A stretch of DNA of 24,559 nt from a bacterium (GTDB lineage Bacteria; Hydrogenedentota; Hydrogenedentia; Hydrogenedentiales; SLHB01). The notes beneath the pieces were generated by a model. The model was not told the DNA's origin and did no database searches. It was given only the letters and a program-made list of their open reading frames with translations. How positions within the stretch are numbered: position 1 is the first letter of the stretch; every line of letters begins with the position of its first letter. The DNA lies in NCBI GenBank assembly GCA_024231375.1, contig JAAEQP010000176.1, forward strand, positions 1-24,559. The letters run 5' to 3'. A program made the translations under genes and the position numbers. Of this stretch, positions 7,526-15,197 are shown piece after piece.

Positions 7526-7925
7526 GAAAATCGCCTCACACCCCAATCGCCGGACAAGACTGAGCGAAACAGAGGGCCTTGGGAGCCATCCAAAAAGTCA
7601 TATGCGTGCAGAAACAGAAGCGACAAACGGGTGGCTGTCCCCCGCTTATCGCGCGCTACGCGCCAAGGCCGAGGCTTCTCCAACAGCCCCTCTGTCCCTC
7701 TCTTTCACGATTACCGGTGCGGCGACTCGCGTGGAAGCAATCGCCCCAACAGATGCGGGGCGGACTCACTACTCCCTTCTGCCATCCGGCGATTGGAGCT
7801 CACGACTCAAGCATCGCCCAAGTATTCGCTTGGACCGCCAAGTCACAAGAGTGAACCTACGTGCATGACGCCGACCGCCCAGCAGGCCTTCCGCGCTGAT
7901 CCGGGGCAGCCACGGATGCCTGCCG
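7526..7925. other. Intergenic region with a dispersed repeat, no gene
   Basis: This 400-bp stretch lies between the porin promoter and the 3' end of the amidohydrolase pair. It holds the dispersed element at 7590-7694. Short open frames on both strands have no ribosome-binding site and no recognisable motif. No terminator with a U-tract was seen after the amidohydrolase stop at 7926. Confidence 0.5.
7590..7694 (+). repeat. Dispersed inverted-repeat element, copy A (diverged)
   Basis: The left part carries AAAAAGTCATATGCGTGC and AACAGAAGCGACAAA, matching the element at 16493-16636. The right end CTTCTCCAACAGCCCCTC matches the right ends at 16636 and 23656. Its right half (7634-7690) aligns without gaps to 13914-13970 at 45 of 57 positions. 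The left terminal GCTGTTGA is degraded. It is in the same orientation as the other copies. Confidence 0.65.
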
Positions 7926-8699
7926 CTAGTCGCCACCGAACAGCGCTTGAGCATTGCCCTCGACGATGCGGGTCTTGGCCGCGTCCTCGGCATCCAGCAC
8001 CTGCAACTTCAGGAAGACCGGCGACGGCGTCTTGAACGGGAAGCCCGTGCCGAACAGCACCCGCTCCGGACCCAGCGCCTTCACGAGGCCCTGGATGTTT
8101 CGGCCGAGACAACTCGTCATGCGGCTGATCTCCACATGCACCGGAAGGTCCGCCATGCGTTTCCAGCGGTCGTCGTCATCGGGCCAGGCCACAATACACT
8201 CGGTGAGGATGAGGGTGGTGTCCGGATGCTTCTCGGCGACGCCAAGGATGTCCGAGGGATCGAGGTTCTCGATCACGTCCATCCAATGCCGCTGACGCAT
8301 GTCCACGACGCGGCCCGGCACCGAGACCAGCACGCCAGCCTCCGCTGCGGCATCCAAGAGTGCGGCGGCTTCCGGCCCGTCCATGGTGTAGCCATGGTAG
8401 TAGGGATACATGCGCACTGCGCAGAATCCCATGGACACGCAATCCGCCAGGTCCCGTTCCCATCCCCCGTAGGCAGGATTGATGGTGGCGTAAAGCAAGA
8501 ACCGGTCCTCGTGGCCTCGGGTGTCTTCATGGAGCTTCTTGTTGCCCTCCTGGCAGTCCTTGTAGAGGATGGCGTCTGCCGACGCCACGCAGGCCCGCGC
8601 GATGCCGAACCGGTTCATCATGCCCAACAGACCGTCCACGTCGTTGTGCCGCAGCCGCCGGAAGGCCCAGTTGCCTAGGAACGTGTTTACATCGATCAC
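7926..8699 (-). CDS. Amidohydrolase-fold protein lacking metal ligands
   Basis: A 257-aa TIM-barrel protein of the amidohydrolase-2 type (PF04909-like), same length as its upstream neighbour. Family landmarks remain (ATINPAYGG, MYPYYHG, GPERVLFGTGFPF, EGNAQALFG), but every usual metal or catalytic position differs. HxH is N5-T-F7, the bridging Lys is R96, the EHAG His is absent (SVPGR), the second His is replaced (ILTECI), and the final Asp is G219. The frame is open far upstream (to 9104) because it reads through the preceding gene. The GTG at 8699 is preferred: it overlaps the upstream stop by 4 bp (GTGA), has GGAGGG 7 nt before it, and begins the domain. It is probably a non-metal partner or structural subunit of the upstream enzyme. 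Confidence 0.85.
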   Translation of the reverse strand: MIDVNTFLGNWAFRRLRHNDVDGLLGMMNRFGIARACVASADAILYKDCQEGNKKLHEDTRGHEDRFLLYATINPAYGGWERDLADCVSMGFCAVRMYPYYHGYTMDGPEAAALLDAAAEAGVLVSVPGRVVDMRQRHWMDVIENLDPSDILGVAEKHPDTTLILTECIVAWPDDDDRWKRMADLPVHVEISRMTSCLGRNIQGLVKALGPERVLFGTGFPFKTPSPVFLKLQVLDAEDAAKTRIVEGNAQALFGGD

Positions 8700-9469
8700 G
8701 CCACGGCCCTCCGATCCAGAATCGCCTGGAAATTCCCTCCCAGGATACGCTCGCGCTGATCCTCCGTGAGATTCGCGTCGAGAAGTTTTCCGACACCGGC
8801 CTCCATGCTCATGTCCGTCGCGAACAGCAGTCGCTCCACCCCCAGATACTCCACGCACTTGTCGATCATGGCCTCGTCCACCACACTCCCGCTGGTGTCG
8901 ATATAGATGCTGGGCGCTTCGCGGAGATGCTTCAGCGTCCATTCCCAATCGCCCCCGCCCCCGATGTGTCCCTCGATGATCATGGCCTCCGGATAGCGGC
9001 GCGCCACATTGGCGAAATGGGCCGCCGTGCTTATCCGAGGTTGCCGGGCCTGGGTCGCGGGGTCGATGGAGTATCCCGCGTGTTCGAGGATGGGAAACTG
9101 CCACTCGATGGATCGCTCGATGAGCGGCTCGATCACAGGTTCGTCGATGGTGTACTGATTGTAGAGCTTGACGCCAATGAATCCTTCGTCGCGCACCCGC
9201 TGCGTCACCTCATCCAGCGCTCTCGGGTCGGCTGGGTTCACGAAGCAGTAGCCGCGGTATCGGTCAGGGTACCGAGCCATCGCCGCCGCCACACGATTGT
9301 TCGCCCCGTGGAAGTCATCGTAACGCAACGGCCCCGTGAGTTGGATGTCCGAGATGCAGAACAGATCGATGCCGAGCACGTCGCCCGCCTCGATGGTCCT
9401 GTCCGTGTACTCCGTGTCCAGGCTACCGTCCGGCAACCCACGCACATGCATGTGGCAATCGATGACCAT
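8696..9469 (-). CDS. Amidohydrolase-2 family metal-dependent hydrolase
   Basis: A 257-aa predicted TIM-barrel hydrolase or decarboxylase (PF04909-like). The expected ligands are intact: H6-x-H8 (DCHMH), K101 in GVKLY, H130 in LEHAG, H168 in EGHIGG and D219 in LLFATD. The family includes ACMSD-like decarboxylases and hydrolases of cyclic or ester substrates; the substrate here is unknown. GGAGGA lies 11 nt before the ATG at 9469. It is cotranscribed with the ligand-less paralogue, whose GTG overlaps this gene's TGA. About 110 bp separates it from the histidine kinase stop upstream, so it may also be read from that transcript. Confidence 0.88.
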   Translation of the reverse strand: MVIDCHMHVRGLPDGSLDTEYTDRTIEAGDVLGIDLFCISDIQLTGPLRYDDFHGANNRVAAAMARYPDRYRGYCFVNPADPRALDEVTQRVRDEGFIGVKLYNQYTIDEPVIEPLIERSIEWQFPILEHAGYSIDPATQARQPRISTAAHFANVARRYPEAMIIEGHIGGGGDWEWTLKHLREAPSIYIDTSGSVVDEAMIDKCVEYLGVERLLFATDMSMEAGVGKLLDANLTEDQRERILGGNFQAILDRRAVA

Positions 9470-9582
9470 GACGAACTCGATCCTCCATGTAGTCCTCTAC
9501 GGGGGCGCATGCTACCAGAGGTCGACGCAGGGCGCAACGGAGAGGCGGCAGGAATCGTTCGCGACACACCTTCCCCGACGAT

Positions 9583-12168
9583 CTACGCCCGATCTTCGGC
9601 GCCCTGAGCGATCTCACGCAACGTCGATTCCAACTCTTCAGGCGTGAAAGGCTTCTGGATGAAACCGACGCGCTCCGCCGACAAGTCCTCCTCGGCCGTG
9701 ACTTCGTCCACATGGCCGGACATGAACAGTACCGGTAGTTCGGGGAGCACTTCGCGGACGCGCTTCACCAATTCGCCCCCGCCCATCCCCGGCATGATGA
9801 CATCGGTCACGAGCAAGTCCGGCGCGTAGTCCGCCGAGACCACCGCCTCCACGCACTTGGCGCCGTCGCCGAAGGAGACCACATCGAAGCCTGCGTCGCC
9901 CAGCATGGCCGAGACCACCCGCCGCACCGCGTCGTCGTCCTCCACGAGCAGGATCGTGCCCTTGGTAATCAGTTCCAGCTCAGAGCGCGGCACGCGCCCG
10001 TCGCCGCCCTGGGGATCTGCCTCTTCGTCCGTCGCGGGAAGGTACACGGTTACAGCCGTGCCTGCCCCCTCCTCGCTGGCCACGGCCACGGCTCCCTCGT
10101 GTTGCTCCACGATTCCATGCACTGTGGCAAGGCCAAGGCCCGTGCCCCCATCCTGCCCCTTGGTCGTGAAGAACGGTTCGAAGGCGTGCTCCTGCGCTTC
10201 CTCCGACATCCCCTCGCCCGTGTCCGTCACGGAGAGCGCCACGAAGGACACGCCCGCGCCGCGCTTCCCCGGTGGCAGAGGCGCCTCCTCGGCGGCAACG
10301 CTGAACGTCCGAATCGACAATCTGCCGCCACGGGACATGGCATCCTGAGCGTTCACCACCAGGTTCACGATGACCTGTTCGATCTGCGACATGTCGCCCC
10401 GCACCGCCCGAAGCGCCGGTGCGAGATCGAGGACAAGTTCGACGTTCTCGCGGGTCGTCCGGCGTAGGATGCGCATGAGGTCTGTGACCGTCCGGTTCAA
10501 GTCCACCGGACGGAACTCCAGCACCTGTCGACGGCTCACGGCAAGCAATTGGCGCGTCAGGCTGCGCGCCCGCGTCGCGGCGTCCACAACCTCCTTCAGA
10601 TCGTCCCGCCGCTCGTCGCCGCGCGCGAAGGACTCCATGAGCATCTCGGCGTATCCGATGACGGGCGCCAGCAGATTGTTGAAATCGTGCGCGATGCCTC
10701 CGGCGAGCCGTCCGAGGGCCTCCGTCTTCTGCGATTGACGCAGCATGGCGCGCAAGTGCTCCTGCTCGGTCACATCGCGCCGGATCGACACGTACCCCAC
10801 CATGCGCCGATTCTCGTCGAAAATGGGGGAGATGGTCGTTTCCTGCTTCAGGAGGGACCCGTCCTTCCGGCGGTTCGTGATGGTGCCCTGCCAGACCTTC
10901 CCCGTGGTCAGAGTCTCCCACATGCCCTTGTAGAAGTCGATGTCGTGCGATCCGCTACTCAGCAAGTTGGGCCTGCGGCCAATGACTTCCTCTCTTTCGT
11001 ATCCCATGAGTCGTTCAAAGGCCGGGTTCACATAGAGGATCGTGCCCTCCAGATCCGTGATCGTCACATCCTCGGCCGCGTGCTCCATCGCCGTGAAAAG
11101 CCGCCGAAGTTCAAGGTCCGCCTGCTTGCGTTCCGTCACATCCCTCAGGATCACGACGCTGCCGACCGCACCCGCCCACCGTGTACGGAGCGCGGACACG
11201 CCTGCCTCCAACACGCGGTCGGAGACAGCCGAACTCCTCGCGGTCACTTCCGCCGCCCGGTGATCGTCCTGCGATCCTCCGAACAGCGCCTCGGGGAGGT
11301 CAATGAATTCGTTTGCCGGACGGCCGATCAAGCGCTCCGGCGCCGCGTCGATCATGTCCGACGCCGCGGGATTCACATCAAGGATCCGGCGATCCAGGTC
11401 CAGCACAAGCACCCCGTCGCGGATGCTCCGCAATACCTGGTCCTTGGCAACCGGCATCGGCGGGAATAGCAGTCCGTATCGGATGAAACTCCAGGTCATG
11501 GCGAAGGCGGCCAGGCTGAAGGTCAGCGGCGTCAGATCCATGTAAGGGATGGGACTCAGCCGGAACTGAAACAGGAGATTGGACACCAACGGAAGCAGAA
11601 CGGCGCCCACCAACAGCACTGTCTGACGACGGTACATCTGGTGTGAGCGGATTGCCGCCCGCACCAGCAACCATGCCCCCGTCAACACATACACGTACGA
11701 CGTCGACATTGCCACGTAGTACCACGGCCCGCGATACGAAGCCATGAGCGTGATCCCATGCTCCGTGTGCAACCACATGCTTTGCCAGAATAGGTGGTGC
11801 CGCTGGTCCGTCCAGACGACAATCAGATTCGCTACGGGAAGCGCGCCGAGAGCCATCAGCGTGCGGGGGGTAACCCAATGACGCAGCCGCGAGAACTGGA
11901 GTGAGAACACCAGCCATGCGGGAGGGACCGTCACGATACCGACATACCGGAGCCTCGACCACCAGATCTTCGTGGCCATCTCGACACTGCCCGTCTCCAT
12001 GGCCTCGCCGAAGGCCCAGATCCCGGCGGCCGCAACGAGCACCATCAACGACGCGGCGCCCCGTTGACTCCTTCGTCGCCAGAGCGCGGCGACCAGAAGA
12101 CCGGCGACGGCCACCGCGACGAGCAGGACCGGTACCCCGTGATTGTACTGCCACGTCATGTTGGGCAT
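9583..12168 (-). CDS. Hybrid sensor histidine kinase (7TM sensor, PAS-PAS-HisKA-HATPase-REC)
   Basis: An 861-aa inner-membrane signalling protein. Residues 1-235 contain seven hydrophobic segments with the sequence style of the HisKA_7TM sensor domain. A first PAS (about 243-348) and a second PAS/PAC (about 353-470) follow. Next come the HisKA dimerisation domain with phospho-His H494 (GIAHDFNN) and an HATPase with N-box N606, G1 DTGEGM (649-654) and G2 GGTGLGL (674-680). The C-terminal receiver has acidic residues E743-D745, phospho-acceptor D789, S817 and K839. All catalytic residues are present. The ATG at 12168 has GGAGG only 3 nt upstream; the ATG 3 codons later would have about 12 nt, so either is possible. 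No cognate response regulator is adjacent. Confidence 0.95.
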   Translation of the reverse strand: MPNMTWQYNHGVPVLLVAVAVAGLLVAALWRRRSQRGAASLMVLVAAAGIWAFGEAMETGSVEMATKIWWSRLRYVGIVTVPPAWLVFSLQFSRLRHWVTPRTLMALGALPVANLIVVWTDQRHHLFWQSMWLHTEHGITLMASYRGPWYYVAMSTSYVYVLTGAWLLVRAAIRSHQMYRRQTVLLVGAVLLPLVSNLLFQFRLSPIPYMDLTPLTFSLAAFAMTWSFIRYGLLFPPMPVAKDQVLRSIRDGVLVLDLDRRILDVNPAASDMIDAAPERLIGRPANEFIDLPEALFGGSQDDHRAAEVTARSSAVSDRVLEAGVSALRTRWAGAVGSVVILRDVTERKQADLELRRLFTAMEHAAEDVTITDLEGTILYVNPAFERLMGYEREEVIGRRPNLLSSGSHDIDFYKGMWETLTTGKVWQGTITNRRKDGSLLKQETTISPIFDENRRMVGYVSIRRDVTEQEHLRAMLRQSQKTEALGRLAGGIAHDFNNLLAPVIGYAEMLMESFARGDERRDDLKEVVDAATRARSLTRQLLAVSRRQVLEFRPVDLNRTVTDLMRILRRTTRENVELVLDLAPALRAVRGDMSQIEQVIVNLVVNAQDAMSRGGRLSIRTFSVAAEEAPLPPGKRGAGVSFVALSVTDTGEGMSEEAQEHAFEPFFTTKGQDGGTGLGLATVHGIVEQHEGAVAVASEEGAGTAVTVYLPATDEEADPQGGDGRVPRSELELITKGTILLVEDDDAVRRVVSAMLGDAGFDVVSFGDGAKCVEAVVSADYAPDLLVTDVIMPGMGGGELVKRVREVLPELPVLFMSGHVDEVTAEEDLSAERVGFIQKPFTPEELESTLREIAQGAEDRA

Positions 12169-12305
12169 TCGCCTCCAGGGCCAAACATCCCCTCTGTTCG
12201 TGCACCAATACTACCACATCCGGCCCACGTACAAGCTGTTAACGCCCCGGGTCGAACGCACCCCGGTTCGGGTTGCGGCCCTTCTGCTCCCCCAACGGAC
12301 GGGAC

Positions 12306-12920
12306 CTACGTCGTCGCGTCCTCAAGGTGCGCCGTGTCGTTCCAGACCTCGAGCATCCATTCGTCCTGTTCGAGCCGCAACGTGCACAGGCTCGCATGAT
12401 CGCATTGCACGCGGCCCACCGTGTGGTAGGGAAAGCCCAGGATGTGTCGAAGGATGCACTTGATGGCGCCGGCATGGGAGACGGCCACGACGGTCTGCCC
12501 GTTGTGGTCTTGACGTACCGAATCCAGGAACGCCACGACCCGCTTCATGTGGTCCAGGCCGCTCTCGCCCTCCGGCATTACGTACTTCTCGCCAAGTTCA
12601 TCGTGTCCGCGCATTACATCGGCGTGTTCGGTTCGAGCCTCCTCAAGGCTCAACCCTTCCAGCACGCCAATGTGTCGTTCCCGCAGCCGCTCGTCCGCCA
12701 CCGCTTGCAGGCCCATCTCCTTCGCGACGATGCCCGCACTGTGAACCGCGCGGCCCAGGTCGCTGGTGTAGAGGACGTCACACGTTCCGCGTGCAAGGCG
12801 CTCCGCAAGCGCACCCATCTGGGCGACGCCTTCCGGCGACAGGGTACGGTCGTTCTGCCCCATGAATCCCTCACCAACCGTGGCTCCGTGACGAATGACT
12901 ACAAGTCGTGTGTCGGACAT
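12306..12920 (-). CDS. Histidine phosphatase superfamily (phosphoglycerate mutase-like) protein
   Basis: A 204-aa cytoplasmic branch-1 histidine phosphatase. The RHG motif (R10-H11-G12) carries the phospho-accepting His. R57 lies in SDLGRAVHSA, an acidic residue in the RERHIGVLEG region (E81/E88) is the probable proton donor, and H149 is in VSHAGA. The substrate may be a sugar phosphate, a nucleotide or a cobalamin precursor; sequence alone does not decide. The ATG at 12920 follows AAGGAG at 7-nt spacing and lies only 2 nt after the stop of the upstream methyltransferase gene, indicating an operon. No clear terminator follows. Confidence 0.9.
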   Translation of the reverse strand: MSDTRLVVIRHGATVGEGFMGQNDRTLSPEGVAQMGALAERLARGTCDVLYTSDLGRAVHSAGIVAKEMGLQAVADERLRERHIGVLEGLSLEEARTEHADVMRGHDELGEKYVMPEGESGLDHMKRVVAFLDSVRQDHNGQTVVAVSHAGAIKCILRHILGFPYHTVGRVQCDHASLCTLRLEQDEWMLEVWNDTAHLEDATT

Positions 12921-12922
12921 AT

Positions 12923-13690
12923 TCACTCCTTCTGTTGTCGAACCGCCACCACATTGAGGTAGCTGACCGGGTTCTCTTGCGCGTGGCGGTTCCATCTAAC
13001 CATCTGAATTCGGAATCCGGCGCGCCGGAGTTCCGAAAGAATCGTTTTCCAATGCACGATGCGCCGAGTGGGCAGGTACGCCTTCTCTCCGAAGCACCGG
13101 CATCCCTCGAACTCGTCCTTGTTCGTGTAGGGAGCGTAGACAACCCCGCCCGTCAGTTTCTGATCGGGATAGAGTCCGCGAAACGCCCGCCGGTCCACGG
13201 GCCCACACATGCTCATCACGACAAAGAGGCCGCCGTCGATCAGGAGCTTGTGCACATTCCGATAGAAGGCGGTCCGATCAGTGTCCGCGATGATGCAGTG
13301 GAGACAGTGCCCGTCGATGGCGACATCGAAGAGCCCCAAGCCCGTGGGAAGCGTTCCACAGAGGTCGACGTGTTTGAAGCGGATGGCCAAGCCTTTCGAC
13401 TGGGCGCGCGCCAAGCGCACTGCCGTCTTGCTGACGTCCAGGCCAAGCCCTTCAAACCCCTCAGCGCACGCCAATCGTAGCACAGGAGCGGTCCCACATC
13501 CAAGTTCGACCGCTCTTCCACCCTCCGGCGTCCACGGCTGCGCCAGCACATCACGGATGAACCGTTCATCGTCTTCATCGATCTCACGGCGTTCGTCGGG
13601 CGGCACCGACACGCGTTCGCCCCAGGATCGCACCTCCGCGTCGTGCATTCTCCGGTACGCCAATTCATGCGCCTCGTGCGGCTTCTTCAC
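12923..13690 (-). CDS. Class I SAM-dependent methyltransferase
   Basis: A 255-aa protein with motif I AVELGCGTA (60-68), an acidic residue after strand 2 (GLGLDVS, D85), a motif FKHVDLCGTLP, and DVAIDGHCLHCI as the strand-4 region. It matches the Methyltransf_25/11 type. The substrate is unknown; a small-molecule target is suggested by the absence of nucleic-acid-binding extensions. The frame is open to 13705 through a TTG codon, but those codons contain the ribosome-binding site (GGGAGGAGGA), so GTG at 13690 is the better start. It is followed after 2 nt by the histidine phosphatase gene, so the two probably act in one small pathway. Confidence 0.88.
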   Translation of the reverse strand: MKKPHEAHELAYRRMHDAEVRSWGERVSVPPDERREIDEDDERFIRDVLAQPWTPEGGRAVELGCGTAPVLRLACAEGFEGLGLDVSKTAVRLARAQSKGLAIRFKHVDLCGTLPTGLGLFDVAIDGHCLHCIIADTDRTAFYRNVHKLLIDGGLFVVMSMCGPVDRRAFRGLYPDQKLTGGVVYAPYTNKDEFEGCRCFGEKAYLPTRRIVHWKTILSELRRAGFRIQMVRWNRHAQENPVSYLNVVAVRQQKE

Positions 13691-13809
13691 AGTTCCTCCT
13701 CCCAACGGTAGCGGGCCCCCGCGACCCAGTCCATTCCCCCGTGACGCACCCAGTCACACATCGGTCGGCCGCAGTTCGGTACCTCCTGTGCAGCGCTCTC
13801 AAACAACGC

Positions 13810-13974
13810 CGAGAACTGGAGCGAGAACGCCGGGACTGACCCCAGCGAGCGTAGCGAGACGGGTCTGTCTCTGGCCTTTTCGCGGACAACTTGCCGACGT
13901 TTTCAACAGCTCCGCTGTCCCCCGCTTGTCCCGGGCCACGCACCACGGCTGAAACTCCTTCAGCAGCCCCGCTA
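13810..13974 (+). repeat. Dispersed inverted-repeat element, copy B (composite)
   Basis: From 13810 the sequence follows the element at 16493-16636: GAACTGGAGCGAGAA, then CGGGACTGACCCCAGCGAGC, AGCGAGACGGGTCTGTC and CTGGCCTTTTCGCGG, ending in GTTTTCAACAGCTCC (13900-13913). A second right-end unit follows at 13914-13970, ungapped and about 79% identical to 7634-7690, and it ends in CTTCAGCAGCCCC. The left terminal repeat is degraded. The internal arms GGGACTGACCC and GGGTCTGTC can pair as a hairpin. Confidence 0.75.
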
Positions 13975-14046
13975 TCAGGATGATGGCACAAGGCACTGAG
14001 AAATCCAATGCTTGCAGAATTGAAGGCCGTCGCCTCGCCATCAGTG

Positions 14047-14055
14047 TGCTAGAAT
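14047..14055 (+). promoter_or_regulatory. Possible extended -10 promoter of the prepilin-like gene
   Basis: TGC-TAGAAT fits the TGnTATAAT extended -10 pattern with one mismatch in the hexamer, but there is no good -35 at 16-18 nt. It would give a leader of about 160 nt before the ATG at 14224. Confidence 0.3.
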
Positions 14056-14223
14056 GAAGCTCCTGGCGGAGGCGCCAACATCATTGTCCGGAAGTGGGCT
14101 TGCGGTGGACTTGGGCGGGTCTGTACGTGAGGTCGCGGCCGCGGACCGTCCTTGTTCGCCTCGGGTTTGAGTTTCGAGTGGATTGCTGGTCTCTTCAACC
14201 CAAAATCGAATAGGGGACATCTC

Positions 14224-15126
14224 ATGAGACATCGCAGCGGCTTCACACTGATCGAGCTACTCGTCGTCATCGCCATCATCGGAATCCTCGCCGCCATCCT
14301 ATTGCCTGCGCTCGCTCGAGCACGGGAGGCGGCACGGCGCGCATCGTGCCAAAACAATCAGAAACAAATGGGGATCGTGTTCAAAATGTACTCCAACGAG
14401 TCCTCGGGCGAGATGTGGCCGCCCGTCTCCTATCTCCCAACGTACGGCAACCCCGGCAACCCCGGCTCCTGGAACATCGACGGTTCCTTTTCCCCCGCGG
14501 CGCGCACCATCTATCCCGAGTATCTGACGGACATGCACATCTGGGTCTGCCCGTCCGGTCTCACCGACCACGGCGGCGACCTGTTCGAGTACCCTGCTTC
14601 CGGTTGGAACCATTCCTGGGTGGACAGCAACAACGAGATTTCGGTCGCCCAGTTGGAGCGGGAAGGCGACGATATGTACCAGTACCTCGGGTGGGCTGTC
14701 CTGAACAATGAGTGGCTTCATGACGGCACTGGGGATATCACGCCCATCGTGGGATTGCTGGCCCCGGCCCTCTCCTATTCTTCGTACGCCGGCACCTCCC
14801 CCTTCCCGCCAGAGAAAGACGTCAGCATCTCGGGCGGGCATCCGAACCCTGCCGTCGGCGCTGAGACACTCTACCGGTTGCGCGAAGGCATCGAACGGTT
14901 CTTCATCAGCGACATCAACAATCCCGCCGCCACCAGCATGGCGCAGTCGGAGGTCGCCGTATGGTGGGACGGTATAGGGATTACTGCGGACGCCTTCAAC
15001 CATGTCCCCGGCGGGTCGAACGTGCTCTTTATGGACGGACACGTCAAGTTCGTCCGGTTCCCCGGCGAGTTTCCGGTTTCCGCGTTGTTCGCGGAAGTCG
15101 CTTCCCTCGGTGCGTCGATGCTGTAG
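14224..15126 (+). CDS. Type II secretion / pilin-like prepilin protein (DUF1559-like, H-x-DG C-terminus)
   Basis: A 300-aa protein beginning with a class III prepilin signal: RSG|FTLIEL with cleavage after G6 and Glu at +5, followed by a hydrophobic helix to about residue 27. The C-terminal half ends with a His...MDGHVKF motif, the hallmark of 'prepilin-type processing-associated H-X9-DG' proteins that are greatly expanded in planctomycetes and relatives. It would be processed by a PilD-like peptidase and sit in the inner membrane or a pseudopilus; the exact role is not established. The ATG at 14224 has AGGGGA with 6-nt spacing. It converges on the sialidase-like gene through the shared hairpin at 15148-15173. 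Confidence 0.92.
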   Translation: MRHRSGFTLIELLVVIAIIGILAAILLPALARAREAARRASCQNNQKQMGIVFKMYSNESSGEMWPPVSYLPTYGNPGNPGSWNIDGSFSPAARTIYPEYLTDMHIWVCPSGLTDHGGDLFEYPASGWNHSWVDSNNEISVAQLEREGDDMYQYLGWAVLNNEWLHDGTGDITPIVGLLAPALSYSSYAGTSPFPPEKDVSISGGHPNPAVGAETLYRLREGIERFFISDINNPAATSMAQSEVAVWWDGIGITADAFNHVPGGSNVLFMDGHVKFVRFPGEFPVSALFAEVASLGASML

Positions 15127-15140
15127 GCGATTGAGAAGTA

Positions 15141-15180
15141 TGTTGAAAGGGGCATGGCGAATGCCATGCCCCTCTTCCTG
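15141..15180. terminator. Bidirectional rho-independent terminator
   Basis: AGGGGCATGGC (15148-15158) pairs perfectly with GCCATGCCCCT (15163-15173) around a 4-nt loop. The plus side is followed by CTTCCTGTCC and the minus side by TTCAACATAC. It lies between the convergent prepilin-like gene and sialidase-like gene and probably serves both. Confidence 0.85.
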
Positions 15181-15197
15181 TCCTATCTAGCCGGCCA

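Larger units (their letters stand above)
13691..14223. other. Divergent intergenic region with repeat and promoter
   Basis: This 533-bp region separates the divergent methyltransferase operon and prepilin-like gene. It contains the composite repeat copy at 13810-13974 and an extended -10 candidate at 14047-14055. In-frame codons from 14152 could extend the prepilin gene but lack a ribosome-binding site. No other gene was seen. Confidence 0.5.

Noticed and set aside
8700..9104. An upstream extension of the ligand-less amidohydrolase by 135 codons
   Set aside because: The extension is a shifted reading of the preceding amidohydrolase gene. The GTG at 8699 has an ideal Shine-Dalgarno site and a 4-bp stop-start overlap.
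11885..11915. Short similarity of the kinase coding sequence (GAGAACTGGAGTGAGAAC) to the left part of repeat copy B
   Set aside because: It encodes conserved hydrophobic/basic residues of the 7TM domain, and no other part of the element is present. Most likely chance.
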